Part shown: piece by piece, positions 1 to 10,640 of the stretch
Layout: every line of letters starts with the position of its first letter
Position numbering within the stretch: position 1 is the first letter of the stretch
From: Agelas oroides
Lineage: Eukaryota; Porifera; Demospongiae; Agelasida; Agelasidae
Length of the DNA stretch: 64,000 nucleotides
Reading direction: 5' to 3'
Assembly (NCBI GenBank): GCA_949130485.1
Contig: OX422189.1
Location: forward strand, 2,985,720-3,049,719
Program-made: the position numbers and the translations under genes
Notes under the pieces: model-generated
The model's input: the letters and a program-made list of their open reading frames with translations, nothing else
Databases searched by the model: none
Told to the model about the DNA's origin: nothing

Positions 1-1400
1 TTAATACTTTTGTGTGTTGGGCTGGTATACATGTCAACTAGTTGAAATGGCGTCACATTTGGGGCTCCAGTAAATTCTTTGCCTAGTGCAATCAAAACGT
101 TTTGTAAAGTGCTGCACAGTTGTCATATCTTTGACAAAAGATGATAACTCGATGCATGCGACATCGTTTCCTGGGTAATTCATCAATCAATGGGGCAAAA
201 GAAATTTCCAGTGGTTCTTTTCGGCAACCCAGTATGCAATGTTTGGTTTGTGCGGTGATATTGCCAGAATTTATGGGTCTACCATTCTTCAAGTAGTTAT
301 GACTTTGTTCCGGGTTGAGATAGTAGCTGTCGCAGTCAGTGCAATCATGTGGACATGCGGTGGGATCAAGCTGCGCACTTCCCCTAATCTTGAAAATTCT
401 TTCCTGAAGAATGCACCCCTGATGATAAAGAATACAAAAACAAGTTATGTAAGTATGTATACTGTAATACACAAAACAAGCCTGAATTACACATGTGGCA
501 GTCCCAGGTAGAAACCGAACATTATTCTGTTGTGTATTTCGACCACGTTATCGTGTTCGAAGCGCTGTAGCGCAGAACTTCCGTTATGGGCGGGGCTCAT
601 ACGCACAGCGTAGATGCACGAATACCTGATAAGTCTATGTGGCACATATGAACCCCGCCCTTAACGGAAGTTCTGCGTTACAGCATTTCGAATGTGGTAA
701 CACGGTCAAAATACACAACGGAATAATGATTTCTACCCGGGACTGCCGCACATTTCTCATGTATTGATAGTAGATATGTGCCAACTAACCATTAAGACAC
801 GCAGTGTGCCTCATCAACGGCAAAAGCCACCAGATTTTGCTGGTACACCTGTGTTCGTAGCATCTCTCTCCAATACAGGTTGCTGCCCATGATGATCGAT
901 TCTGGACTAATCAGCACAATTTGATACTCTCCCCATGGATGCCTGTGACTACTTCCCTATCACAATCTTCAGCACTCACAAAAACGCTGCCTTCAAACCC
1001 CTCGCAGTGAAGGAACTGACCTGCATACATAAAATAACCCATGTATAAAACTGTGATGCCTAGACAAATTCAGGCATGTTGTGCTATTAATATTCACTCC
1101 ACAATGAATAAGCAAGGTACACTGACATCAAATTTACCTTGTCTTTCATGAGAGCAATAATAGTGGAGATATAACAATGACGATACTGTCTCCCTTTCGC
1201 TGATGTAGCTCATCGAAAATCCATGGTAACACGGCAAAGCATACGGACTTTCCACTGCCAGTTGGCAAACTGAGAAATTCATCTCGACTGCTAACGAAAC
1301 TCCTTACAGCCTTCTCTTGTTCTGGTATCAGTCCAGCATACCCCAACTTTGTGCACACTGCTTCAATAGCTCGATCAACTCGGCTTTGTTCAGTCACCAT
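1..1400 (-). pseudogene. RecQ-family ATP-dependent DNA helicase, decayed and partial
   Basis: RecQ enzymes unwind DNA with ATP from the 3' side. The first exon (1400 down to about 1138) reads an N-terminal helicase with Walker A LPTGSGKS and motif Ia-like VIVISPL. A second exon (about 1015-797) reads FVSAEDCDREVV, then YQIVLISPES and the motif II box VDEAHCVS. A third block (about 240 to the window edge) reads DELPRKRCRMHRVIIFC and, in another frame, GAPNVTPFQLVDMYTS. Breaks are visible: two extra bases near the end of exon 1, a 2-bp insertion (GAGAG) between GIHGE and YQIV, a TAA directly after DEAHCVS, and a one-base shift after YKTF at about position 90. The gene runs off the left edge. 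Multi-copy RecQ-like genes of this kind are common in sponges and cnidarians. Sequencing indels could mimic some breaks, but four in one gene favour a pseudogene. Confidence 0.75.
492..752. mobile_element. MITE with about 110-bp inverted arms
   Basis: The two halves are inverted copies: the left arm begins ATGTGGCAGTCCCAGGTAG and the right arm ends as its complement (GGGACTGCCGCACAT). They agree over roughly 110 bp, including GCAGAACTTCCGTTA and GGGCGGGG(C/T)TCAT, around a short centre. It carries no coding sequence and lies between helicase exons of the RecQ remnant. I cannot define the target duplication. Confidence 0.8.
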
Positions 1401-1619
1401 AACCTTCTCTAATATTCATGCCTCCGTACAACGTGACATATAGAATGCAATTTAAACGTCACTCACAAAGAGCAATCTGATTGGAGCGCCACCAATGTGG
1501 CACTTGGAACAAAAATTGAATAGGCAGTTGCTATTTCTCCCCTCTGCGTGTGAAAAATAGTCTAGGCACGACACAAGACTAGCGCCTGGTATGCAGGTGC
1601 ACTTCCGATTGGCTTTTGA

Positions 1620-2337
1620 GTTAGTCTCAGAATGTCAACTCCCAGAATGTCAACTCCCAAAATATCAACTCCCAAAACATCAACTTCCCAAAATGTCAAC
1701 TCTGCAAAATTTTAATTTTAAACAGAGTGGGCAGCCTGCTTCCTCTTGAAGACACCTTTCAGCTCTTAGATGTTTGGGTGAGGCTTTTTGTATGCTATTT
1801 CTCTTCAGTCTATTGTGCCAGCCTTCTAGGCGACTCAGTCTTGTTGTGTGAGTCATCGTAAGTGTAATAGTTTCAAAGTAGTAGTGATTACTGTCATCTT
1901 ATCTATGAGTCAAAGTAGGTCTTGAATCATCAAGATTGTCCATCTCCTCCAGCTCTTGCATAACACCATCCCATGTCTCACAAACCAGCTCTTGCGTAAC
2001 ACCATCCCATGTCTCACAAACCAGCTCTTGCGTAACACCATCCCATGTCTCACAAACCAGCTCTTGCGTAACACCATCCCATGTCTCACAAACCAGCTCT
2101 TGCGTAACACCATCCCATGTCTCACACACAAAATGTACTGAAAGTGAGCTTGATATTGATCAAAACTTCCCGTTTGTGGAGCAATCTGACAGTGCATTTT
2201 GTCAAAATATGGAATTTTAGAGGAGTTGACATTTTGGGAGTTGACATTTTGGGAAGTTGATATCCTGGGAGTTGACATTTGGAGAGTTGACATTCTGGGA
2301 GTTGACATTTCGCGAGTTGACATTTTGGGAAGAACCC
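1620..2337. mobile_element. Foldback-type transposon with 9-10 bp target duplication
   Basis: TGGCTTTTGA occurs directly on both sides (1610-1619 and 2338-2347). The uninterrupted paralogous sequence near 3230 has this stretch once (TGGTTTTTGATTAGCATT), so it acts as an empty site. The termini are arrays of a short unit around AATGTCAACTCCCA: about five copies at 1630-1708 and about seven inverted copies at 2219-2331. The centre holds a 36-bp minisatellite and no transposase. Tandem-repeat inverted ends and a 9-bp duplication fit Foldback or Mutator-like elements; the superfamily is inferred. Confidence 0.75.
1950..2129. repeat. 36-bp minisatellite, five copies
   Basis: The unit CAGCTCTTGCGTAACACC plus ATCCCATGTCTCACAAAC repeats five times with almost no change; the first copy has CATAAC. 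The length is a multiple of three, so it keeps several frames open by chance; I do not read these as proteins. Confidence 0.95.
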
Positions 2338-2338
2338 T

Positions 2339-2625
2339 GGCTTTTGATTAGCATTATGATGTGCGTTTATTAGAAATGCTAACCACACGAGAGCCGTCTT
2401 CGCGTTTTGCTTCATTTTAGAAAAGTGTAAACACCAAGTATGAAAGAATAGAACGCTTTTGCGAGTGTATGGTTCAGCAGAAAGCTCTAACTGGCTACGG
2501 AAGGTTCAGCAATTCCTAACATTCCGCAGTGTTACACTTCCACCACGCCCCATTTACCTGACCCTCCTTTTTCAATTTTTCGAGGGTCTGGGTCCGAGAC
2601 TACTTTGGGGTCCCCTCGTGAAAAC
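2339..2625. repeat. Direct repeat, copy 1 (partner at 3231-3520)
   Basis: Starts GGCTTTTGATTAGCATT, continues through GGTTCAGCAGAAAGCTCTAA and ends near TTCGAGGGTCTGG. About 90% like copy 2 by eye. A diverged inverted segment (3100-3200) shares CCAGACCCTC and GTGTACACTTCCA, so the unit is probably one end of a larger transposon. Confidence 0.75.
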
Positions 2626-2991
2626 TCCAATGGCTCCAATGAATGAGCGTGACTAAATTAAAATTGGCGGAAGTTGCACGCTGGCGAAACGGCTGTTCAA
2701 ACACTCAGTTGAGGCAAAGTATACAAACTGCTTCTTGATCTTTTCCCTTTTCCTTGCAAGCTCAGTTTGCAGCAGAGAAAAAAACATGCACACATAAGGT
2801 ACTTTGGGGGGTCAAAGGTCAATCAAGCAGTCAATCAAGCAGTCAATCAAGGCATGCACTAAATAAAGTTCCAAACAATGCAGGCAGAAATGAAAGGGGA
2901 ATGAGAAACAATATTTGGCCGAGGGGCCCAATGCTACCGCAGGAAGGCCACAACCTTTCTTCTTCAATGATGTGTTCACCATCGGCACATA

Positions 2992-3023
2992 GATAATATA
3001 TCCCCTGAGGGTATATCATCTAT
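2992..3023. repeat. Short palindrome
   Basis: AGATAATATATCCCCT is followed by its near complement GAGGGTATATCATCT. Either a small hairpin or a transposon relic; no function seen. Confidence 0.6.
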
Positions 3024-3230
3024 GGTTGTCTTCAAAACCCACATGACAGACCTGATCTCACAAGGGAGGTAATTCAGTACTTCAGGAGGAAAATGGCTAG
3101 ATCATCCCCAGGAACCACCTACTTTGAGGGTAATCTCGAAACCAGGCCCTTAAAAAAATATTGAAAACGAGGGTCTGGTAAGTGGGCTGGGATGGAAGTG
3201 TACACTGCTCCCTGTACACAGGCACACTTC

Positions 3231-3520
3231 CGATTGGTTTTTGATTAGCATTCTGATGTGTGTTTATTAGAAATGCTAACCGTACGAAAGCTGTCTTGCC
3301 GTTTTGTTTCACTTTAGAAAGCTGTAAACACCAAGTGGGAAAGATCAGAATGCTTTTGCGAGTGTCTGGTTCAGCAGAAAGCTCTAACTGGCTATGGAAG
3401 GTTCAGCAATTAATACAATTCCTAAAATTCCGCAGTGTACACTTCCACCACGCCCCGTTTACCAGACACTCCTTTTTCGATTTTTCGAGGGTCTGGTTCC
3501 GATACTACTTTGGGCGTCCC
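3231..3520. repeat. Direct repeat, copy 2, with empty site for the foldback element
   Basis: Same order of sequence as copy 1, but its left part is continuous (CACTTCCGATTGG then TTTTTGATTAGC) where copy 1 is split by the 718-bp foldback insertion. It abuts the 2A-containing ORF on its right side. Confidence 0.75.
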
Positions 3521-3971
3521 TTCGTCCCATTCTCCTGACCATGCACGGACCATAGCTATAGTGCTTTCCCTCACCGCTGATTGGTCCCGGGTTGGTCTCC
3601 ACGTCACCGTCTACCACCAGCAAGAGGCAAAGCGCCAGACACAGAGAGTAGAGGAGCGTGGCATGCGTGGACCACACCCTTCCACGTCCACTCCGACGAA
3701 CACACGTACAGCACCGTGCTTTGCCGACTAGCTTGCGCAAAGAAGAGAACGCACCACTACCTGCCTCGCACACGCCAGTGGCCACCATTCCCGCCAGTGA
3801 GAACAACAGCAGGACGCACAACAAAGGCTGCGCATCCGAGATCACCCGCTCCAGACGTAGATGTAGCGGAACTCGCGGGCGAGATCCACAGTGGGCCTGG
3901 TACCACCGCAGCTTTCTGTTTTCCCAGTGACCTATTCTAGCTCGCCACTCTTCGGGACCATTAGGAGGCAT
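3459..3971 (-). CDS. ORF with 2A ribosome-skipping motif, partial
   Basis: This 170-codon frame contains DGDVETNPGP at codons 121-130 (3611-3582). It matches the 2A signature D(V/I)ExNPGP, at which ribosomes skip a peptide bond between the last G and P. Directly before it is a hydrophobic run, LLYSLCLALCLLLVV, and another lies at about codons 50-62. The segment after 2A is only 40 residues (basic, ends at 3459) and merges with the 3231-3520 repeat, so the downstream protein is missing. 2A leaders of this style occur at the N-terminus of many invertebrate non-LTR retrotransposons (CR1/L2/Crack types) and in some sea urchin NLR proteins. With no reverse transcriptase in view, a 5' fragment of a retrotransposon is my first choice; a host leader exon is the alternative. 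Confidence 0.6.
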   Translation of the reverse strand: MPPNGPEEWRARIGHWENRKLRWYQAHCGSRPRVPLHLRLERVISDAQPLLCVLLLFSLAGMVATGVCEAGSGAFSSLRKLVGKARCCTCVRRSGRGRVWSTHATLLYSLCLALCLLLVVDGDVETNPGPISGEGKHYSYGPCMVRRMGRRDAQSSIGTRPSKNRKRSVW

Positions 3972-5220
3972 CTTGATGATCTTCTCTTCAACTCTTCACC
4001 TTAATTGTCAATTGGGTGTGGCTTGCGTGAGAGTTCTGCAAACCACGCCTATCTCAGGCCACATCATCTGGTAGGTATGACCAAATATGGTCCGATGTTG
4101 ACACTATCACTATCTCTCCATCTGCAATACTACTCCAACTGGTTGGTAGCAAATTATAGTGGAGTTGTGTATGTAAGCTCATGTCGAGTGTGTGTACTGA
4201 GTATTGTACACTGTTGCTTTTTCTTGTGGATGAAGGGGCTCGGTAAGGGGCATAAATCTATTTGCTTCTGCTATGTCATTATTCATGAGATTTGCATGGA
4301 GTAGCTCGTTGTCATGCCTTGATTTCTGCAACTCCATGTATTCACATTTATCAAAATGGTAGGGTAGCTGGAAAGCAGCAGAGACTGCCAAAAGTATTAA
4401 ACACATTAAGCACCCTTACAATCTTTAATTTCAAGATTTCAAATATTGGCAAACACACGTCCCAGTCAAATTGGTCTTCATTGATGATCTTGTGAATGGT
4501 AGCTAGCTTCTTCTGGTTGAATCTCTCACTCTGTCCATTTTTCTGGAGATGGTAGAGGCTATAGGCCAGTGTGATAACCCCTATGAGCTTTAGTTCAGTG
4601 TATTGACACTCTTGATCCTGATCTGAAATGCGAAGGGTGTGGCTAACAGGAGAATGAGCACAGTCAAAGTCAGAGGGTCAAGACAAGTCATGCTTAAAAG
4701 GGGGATCAGGTGAAGGAACCATCACCAAAAAGGCAGAGAATGATGGGTTGTTAGGTTAGATAATACCACTTAACTCTAGCCACTTTCATGACTGTGGCCC
4801 AGATTAACTACCAGTAGTTTTGATCTCAGACCGTATTGAATGATAGATGGTGATCACATCACAGGTAGCTACTAAACCATTAGCGTTTTTTGGTGCCTCA
4901 GTGTCAAGTGGTTTGTAGCTCAGTATATGTATTTGAAAATTGAGATACATAGCTGCATGCAGACTTTGTGCAAGGCCCCTAGAGCAGCACTGAACTGTTT
5001 GCTTGGCTTGGGGTAGTAATGTTTATGTAGCGCACTGGCTCTAGATGTGCTATGACACCAACTGACGGCTTTAAGTGGCTTAAGGGAAGCAGAGGGTCTC
5101 ACAATTAGTGTACTGACAGTATAGGAGTACTAAGCTTTTACGATTGAATATTGTGGCCAGATGTCCTCAGATCAACAAACCATTAAAGTTACAGCCTGAA
5201 CCATGGTTAGTGCCAGTGTT
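3972..5220. other. Intergenic stretch without recognised genes
   Basis: I see only short random frames, A/T-rich unique-looking sequence and no clear splice-bounded exon. No inverted repeat stands out before 5221. Confidence 0.5.
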
Positions 5221-5276
5221 TAGCCTCGTACCCAGGCTCCTCCCCATGCTTGGGGAGGAGCCTGGGTACGAGGCTA
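5221..5276. mobile_element. TAGYCTCG-family MITE, minimal perfect hairpin
   Basis: TAGCCTCGTACCCAGGCTCC and its exact complement surround a short loop. CCAGTGTT flanks it on both sides as an 8-bp direct repeat. Same termini as the elements at 43889, 46728, 53198, 54620 and 55499. Confidence 0.85.
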
Positions 5277-6463
5277 CCAGTGTTAGGGTTTAGTATAAGG
5301 TCCACGCAGGGATGGAGATACAACATGCAGCAATGTCCAGAATTCTTGCACCAAATGATTTCAAAAGTTGGCTGTTCTAGTTTGAATGTATAAACACTTT
5401 CTAAATGCCTTTGCTTAGGTTCAAGAGTTCAAATCCACCAGCACATGCATGAAACCTTGGGTAGAGTTTGGACCATTAATTTTATCAATCATGTTATGTT
5501 GAGCTTTTGACAAGTACGGTTCAATAATGTTGACTGGATTACAGGCTTCTATTGGAGTTACACGCTCTAATTCAAGCTGCCGTTCTTATGTGCTCTTGTG
5601 ATACATAATGTATGTCATGATAAGGGTCAAGTACATCGTGAAACTCTTCTGTTCATGGTTAGCGAAGTGAACCTTACTGTGCTAGCCACATAGCCAAGTC
5701 AATAATTTCTGGCAACTTAGCAAAACCAAAAAAAAGGATTATATGTTTACCAGACATAGCATGTATTCTTTGTGTGAAGAGTGGGATCAGATGTCACTTG
5801 AAAATAGCGGCAATACAGCTGATATGTCAATTCCAGTGCACTGCTAAGCTATTGCAGTGTTTATAACTTCAACACTAAATTTCAAATCATATAGGCTGGC
5901 AGATCAACTGGCACTGTAGCAAAACATCACCTTTGCTTAAAAATAGAACACTTGGTCACGTGCTTAGCAACAATGGCTTAAGTCTACGCACAGCTGCACA
6001 GTACATGTTACTATTTTTAGTACTCGTGGTAAATTCTGACAGGTTGCAAATTCTACGGAGTTACATGCTCTTACTCAAGCCACCCATTCTTATGCGCTCT
6101 TGATGTCATACATGTTAGCAGTATTGACTCATGCACATGCATGCCCAACACTTCTTACCCTCTATAATCAGACACGAGAACTGATGTATTACGGTATTGT
6201 CTAGGGATAAGCCACATTGCAACCACACTATACTGAGCAAACAATGCAACAAGAGCAAAAATTAATTAACTGTCCCTACACAAATAACTTTGAAGCGGGA
6301 AATGTAAGGACAAATTTTGAGTTGGATTCAACTAGGTCTTAATCAGGTGCCTGCATGATGAAGATGAATGAAGAAAGGTTTGTATTTTGAATGGTGACTG
6401 GTATCCTGGCTCCTGGGTGGATGCTGCTTAAATCCAGAAAGTAAATCACCAGGAATGTTGTCT
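5277..6463. other. Intergenic stretch, nothing recognised
   Basis: No long frame, no inverted repeat and no splice-bounded exon that I can support. Possibly contains the 3' untranslated region of the minus-strand gene that ends at 6464. Confidence 0.4.
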
Positions 6464-7570
6464 CTACACAATCTTCTCACAATTTGACAACTCTGCTAGC
6501 AGTTCATCGGTATCAATATTGTTTCTATCCGAGCTCGAAAACATTCTAGACCACTCTTGGGACACATGAATGGGTTCTGCCAGTGAATCCCACAAGAGAC
6601 CAAGACTTCCTTCCTCACTTCTGCTTGACAAAACAGGAGTCTCTGCTGCAACATTTGTATTGTCCACACATGTTGTACAACTAAGAAGAGAATTGGAATC
6701 TTTTGTGGGTAGTGTATTTATGTATGTAACCTCAGCACATTGCAATGTACTATCAACACTAGTGGGCATGATTTGTACATCTTGAACACTTCCACATGAT
6801 TTGGATTGTTTGCAGCCTTGTGTGATAGGCTTAACTTGACTGTCAATATCATGTAACTCAAAACTGTCCACAGAGATATCCTTTCCATGAGAACACGACC
6901 TTCACATAATTCCCACAGCCATGTTTGTGGGAAGGCGACTTCCTTGAGGAGCAGTACTGTCCAGTCCTCAATCGCTTGTTAGGAGGACTAGCAGTTGATA
7001 TTGGTTCTGAGGCTGCCAGAGTGAGGGGTAATTGTTTAGAGTTGGTTTTGTCGGGAGATAGCTCACCATTTGTCAACATTTGCTGTGGAAGTGTTCACTG
7101 ATATTCTTGATTGCAAGTCTTTTGTGACCATTCATTCTGTGGCACAAAGGAGGGCTAGTTTGTGACAGCATGTGGTCTGAAAAGTTCTCCTTGTCTTCCA
7201 GCATTCCACGGCCTGTGACCGTCTCCTCCTTCTTACTGTTTGAACTCCCAGTTGAAGCAACCTTCCGCCTAATCCCAGTACTGGATGAGGAAGCTGGCAC
7301 CTTCGGACGTCTACATTCAGCTAAAGCATTAGCCTTCTTGTTTAACTGAACCAGTGAGAGCTGCTTCGCTCCTGAGGTAGCCCAGGCAGCCACCACGTGA
7401 GTCCCTAGAGTTTCACTGCTCACTGGAGCATCACGGTTAGATTCGCTGCTCAACGAGGTGAATTCGGGTTTCAGTATCTTTCCGTGAACTGGAATGAAGC
7501 TCCTGATGTCACGGATCTTCTTCTTCCGCGAAGAACTCAACCACTTGACTTGGCCATCCTTGCTCTGATC
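6464..7570 (-). CDS. Unrecognised polar nuclear-type protein, exon structure uncertain
   Basis: Three consecutive open stretches on the minus strand overlap end to end: about 7575-7073 (KKKIRDIRSFIPVHGKI...), 7079-6858 (containing the NLS-like SPPNKRLRTG) and 6871-6464 (ends AELSNCEKIV then stop). The first and third share a frame, so either the middle is an intron of about 200 bp or there are two compensating shifts. The product is rich in Ser, Lys and acidic residues and has no membrane segment. The first frame opens after a TAG at about 7576 without a Met, so the initiator may be on an upstream exon; the ATG near 7554 gives only MAKSSG and then stops. It lies head to head with the COX18-like gene, about 130 bp apart, suggesting a shared promoter. 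I do not recognise the family. Confidence 0.45.
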
Positions 7571-7700
7571 GGAGGACTACTCTGCACTCTGACCCTACGG
7601 TTTTGCCTTTTACCGCCACTTTTGCACCAGTCAACCTGATTGGTCAATTTGTTGGCAACCCTTCTGGAATTAATTTTGATGGTAGGGTCGTACCTCTGCA
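7571..7700. promoter_or_regulatory. Putative bidirectional promoter between divergent genes
   Basis: The interval separates the minus-strand frame starting near 7570 from the plus-strand COX18-like ORF whose first Met is at 7701. No TATA box is obvious. Inferred only from the head-to-head arrangement. Confidence 0.3.
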
Positions 7701-8186
7701 ATGCAGTTCTGCACGAGATTTCGTCTTTCTCCTGGTGTGTGGTATAGAAAGAGATTCTGCTTGGTTTGCTTGTCATGTGGTAGAGATGTTGGGAGAACAA
7801 TCTCTAGTTGGAGTCGTGAAACCTCCCAACGTGTAGAGAAGAGCTTGTGGGAGGTCCAACCTCGAGTGAAGTTTCAGAGGACCTATAGCTCTATCCCAGC
7901 TGACAGTGCTCCCTATGCTGTTATCCATGCTGCTGAAGTATTCTTTCAAACAGTACACTACTACACGCACCTTCCAGGGTGTGGTGTGATCATACTGACT
8001 ACCATTGTACTGCGCTCTCTGGTCACTCTGCCACTTGCCATCCATCAGAACAAGATTATTACAAAGATGGAGCTCCTCATGCCAACTCTGAAGGAATACC
8101 AGGAAGCTGTGAAGCATAATGTCGTGACAAAGTGTAGACGAGAAGATGTACCATACAAGGAAGCAAACAGAAGGGTGAATAAGGAG
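7701..8186 (+). CDS. COX18: COX18/OXA1-like mitochondrial membrane insertase, exon 1
   Basis: OXA1-family insertases place proteins in the mitochondrial inner membrane; COX18 handles the COX2 C-terminal domain. The ORF opens with an Arg-rich, acid-poor leader of about 60 residues that looks like a mitochondrial presequence. It continues into GCGVIILTTIVLRSLVTLPL, the first transmembrane helix with the family's conserved VLR...TLPL pattern, then NKIITKMELLMPTLKEY and a charged matrix loop ending NRRVNKE. The donor is GAG|GTATGTG, phase 0. Met at 7701 is the first in frame. The next exon joins in frame, but it has a stop codon. Confidence 0.75.
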
Positions 8187-8603
8187 GTATGTGAATAAAT
8201 CTATAACCTTATTCCCAGGCCTTCCCACTATCCACATACAGTTATGCAAAAACAGAGAAGAATTAGGATTTTGTGTCGTCATCAACCTAGTAAACAAAGG
8301 TCCTTGACCAAGAGAAAGCATTTCTCCAGCACATTTGTCCTGAATGAAAACTTAGACTTTCTGCTTTGTAAACACTCCAGCCTTTAGCTCGGCCCAGCTC
8401 ATTGGCAGACACCACCAGAAAAGGCCTAAAGATCAATTAGGTCCCCAAGCAGAAGTGATTGCCTGATTAACCCCACTTCATGCATACAATCACATATAAA
8501 TGTGTTCCAATCATGGTCTAAGGTGTCCCATTCTACACGATATTATAATCTGCATAGTTGTATACTCTTATTATCCAGGGTGGATTTCTACTTTTCTCTG
8601 CAG

Positions 8604-8821
8604 TGTCGCAAGGTAGCAGAAGAGCTCTATCACTAACAGGGCTGCCATCCCTACAAGATTGCCTTTCTCTCATGGGTACAGCTGCCTCTCTGGTTTGTTC
8701 TCTCCTTTGCTCTCAGGAACATGATGGGAGTATTTCCAGGGCTGTCCCTGCCTGAAGATGTCCTCACACGTAGCCAGCAGGATGCAGTAGGAATGAGATA
8801 CCTCTGTGGCCATTCATTGAG
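8604..8821 (+). pseudogene. COX18: COX18-like exon 2 with in-frame TAA
   Basis: Acceptor CTCTGCAG at 8603; phase 0 joins exon 1. It reads CRKVAEELYH, then TAA (8634-8636), then QGCHPYKIAFLSWVQLPLWF and ALRNMMGVFPGL, which is the expected second membrane helix with the family's CHP...W.QLP pattern. The donor is TTGAG|GTACAC. The stop falls where COX18 proteins normally carry a short charged pair before the CHP block. No exon for the remaining helices is visible downstream to 14 kb. Either this copy is a pseudogene, or the stop is a base error and the rest lies on exons I cannot see. Confidence 0.65.
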
Positions 8822-9441
8822 GTACACTAACAGTAGAAACTTGTTGACACTGTTGCTATTATTGTTTTTTCCTCACTCATTTCCCGATCCCCCCCCCCCT
8901 CCCCCCCCCACCTCACTCGCTCTCTCTCTCTGCATGCATGTCTGGAGTCAGTGCAGCCTTGCTGTTAGCTCAACCTTCTCTGCATAGAAAGGCCTGAATT
9001 GCTATAGACTCATTGGGCAAAACTTCCTAGTAGAATAATTCATGGCAGATATGGAATCAAATTTTATGTAGGAGTGATTTTGAACTCTATTATTACTAAC
9101 TTCATCATAATCAGTTTAGTCTACCAAAATTCCAGCCAATTTCCATGCCTACATGATCCCTGCCAAGTGAGTATAAGACTTGTTATATGTTCAGAAGGGT
9201 AATGTGGTACACGTGTAATGTGGTGAGTGCCATAAAAGATAGAACGAGCTCTACCACTTCATAGCTAACATCCATAACACGTCTCATCAACTCCAAGCTG
9301 ATATTGAACTTAAGCAACTTACACACAGTAATTATTGTACTAGTGCTATTTGGAACAGGGCTATTGTACACAATATAAACCTTGTACTCTAGTTATTAAC
9401 TGCACATTCAGATTCTGTAACATCAAGTGTTTCAGAAGTAA
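8822..9441. other. Non-coding stretch with C-rich and TC-rich low complexity
   Basis: Contains a C-rich run (CCCCCCCCCCTCCCCCCCCC near 8890) followed by CTCTCTCTCT. No exon recognised. Confidence 0.6.
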
Positions 9442-9719
9442 GGCCATAGCAGGGAAATATCCTGTTTCTCATCCTGGAAATGGCTGAAAATCAGTGTGGG
9501 CGGGCGCAGAATTAACAAAACAGAACTATAAAAACACAAGAAAATGGGCTATTGATACAAGGACACAGCTACGTTCCTACTGTGTTTTCCAAAGGCTTCT
9601 ATGCAACAGTATTCAGTGCGGAAACGGTATATATATAATTGTATTGTGTTTTGAGAGGTGGAACTATCAGGAAACATGCAGGCGGTAGATAAGAAACAGG
9701 ATATTTCCCTGCTGTGGCC
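9442..9719. mobile_element. TIR transposon with TAA target duplication
   Basis: Terminal inverted repeats of about 28 bp (GGCCATAGCAGGGAAATATC left; complement on the right with one change). TAA flanks both ends (9439-9441, 9720-9722), which fits PIF/Harbinger elements (TWA target). 278 bp, non-coding. Confidence 0.75.
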
Positions 9720-9821
9720 TAAGAGATGTATGCTTTCATACCTCAGTGTATGCTGTTGCATCTCTGTGAGGTTCCACTGAGCCCGTTAATTGCTGAGTGA
9801 TTTCTTACTTAATTCAGCAAA

Positions 9822-9966
9822 AAGAGCAGTCCTCATCACACTGTCTCAGATATGATTGTAGTACTCACAGTCTGCCATCTTTATCCAGTATATTTAGTAC
9901 CCCTCAGACGGCATGTCTGTGCAAACATATGAAGAGCAGTCCTCATCACACTGCCTCAGATATGAT
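9822..9966. repeat. 35-bp direct repeat, two copies 110 bp apart
   Basis: AAGAGCAGTCCTCATCACAC then TG(T/C)CTCAGATATGAT occurs at 9822 and 9932. Confidence 0.85.
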
Positions 9967-10523
9967 AACACTACTGTAGTGTCCTGAGCCATGCAGTATA
10001 GTCAGAGTGCCATTGGTATAGCTAGTCTGTCAGCTTTGCGCAACTAGATTAGATGCTATAGCCTTGCTCTGCATTGTACTTGCTGGAGTTGGAGAATTCT
10101 AGGCCCTCCTTGTATGTTTCTGAAGCAATTCCTCTGCCCAGCCTATACTCTGCCCTTAGGAGACAATTATCGTGTTCAAGAATTACTTCACTCTTTCCAT
10201 CACTTGGAAAAGTGGGGAGGGGATCAGGAAACGAGGCTATGTCCTAACCCATGCAGCTAGCTTCTGTTAATGTCTACTGTGGGCTGGAACAAGTTGGAGT
10301 GAATCAGTCATGTCCAGGTTACTGTTACCTAGGCAAATGTCATATCTCTCTCGTACAGTGGTGCTTCCTAGGTAACAAGATATATCAGCCTGGTAGGTGG
10401 TTGTTTTACGCACTGGGGTTTGTTTAACACACACATGCACACTCCACGCACTTTTCCCAAACTTAATGTGAATTCAAGGCTACACACTGTCGTATCCCAA
10501 CAGACGGACTATAGCATGACTCA

Positions 10524-10640
10524 GATGTTCTAAAAATAGTAACATTGACAACACCAGTGAGATATGTGCCGATGTGCTAAAAATAGTAACATTGACAAGA
10601 CCAGTGATATATGCTCCGATGTGCTAAAAATAGTAATGCT
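10524..10640. repeat. 47-bp tandem repeat, about 2.5 copies
   Basis: Unit starts GATGTGCTAAAAATAGTAAC; copies begin at 10524, 10571 and 10618. Confidence 0.9.

Noticed and set aside
1899-2323. Repetitive ORFs with five copies of CETWDGVTQELV
   Set aside because: They are created by the 36-bp minisatellite inside a transposon; both strands and several frames stay open for the same reason.
3581-3940. Plus-strand frames opposite the 2A ORF
   Set aside because: No recognised motif; the 2A consensus on the minus strand is too specific to be chance.
7537-7800. Minus-strand 87-codon frame ending MAKSSG
   Set aside because: It is antisense to the COX18-like leader; only its last Met could be a start and that gives a six-codon peptide.
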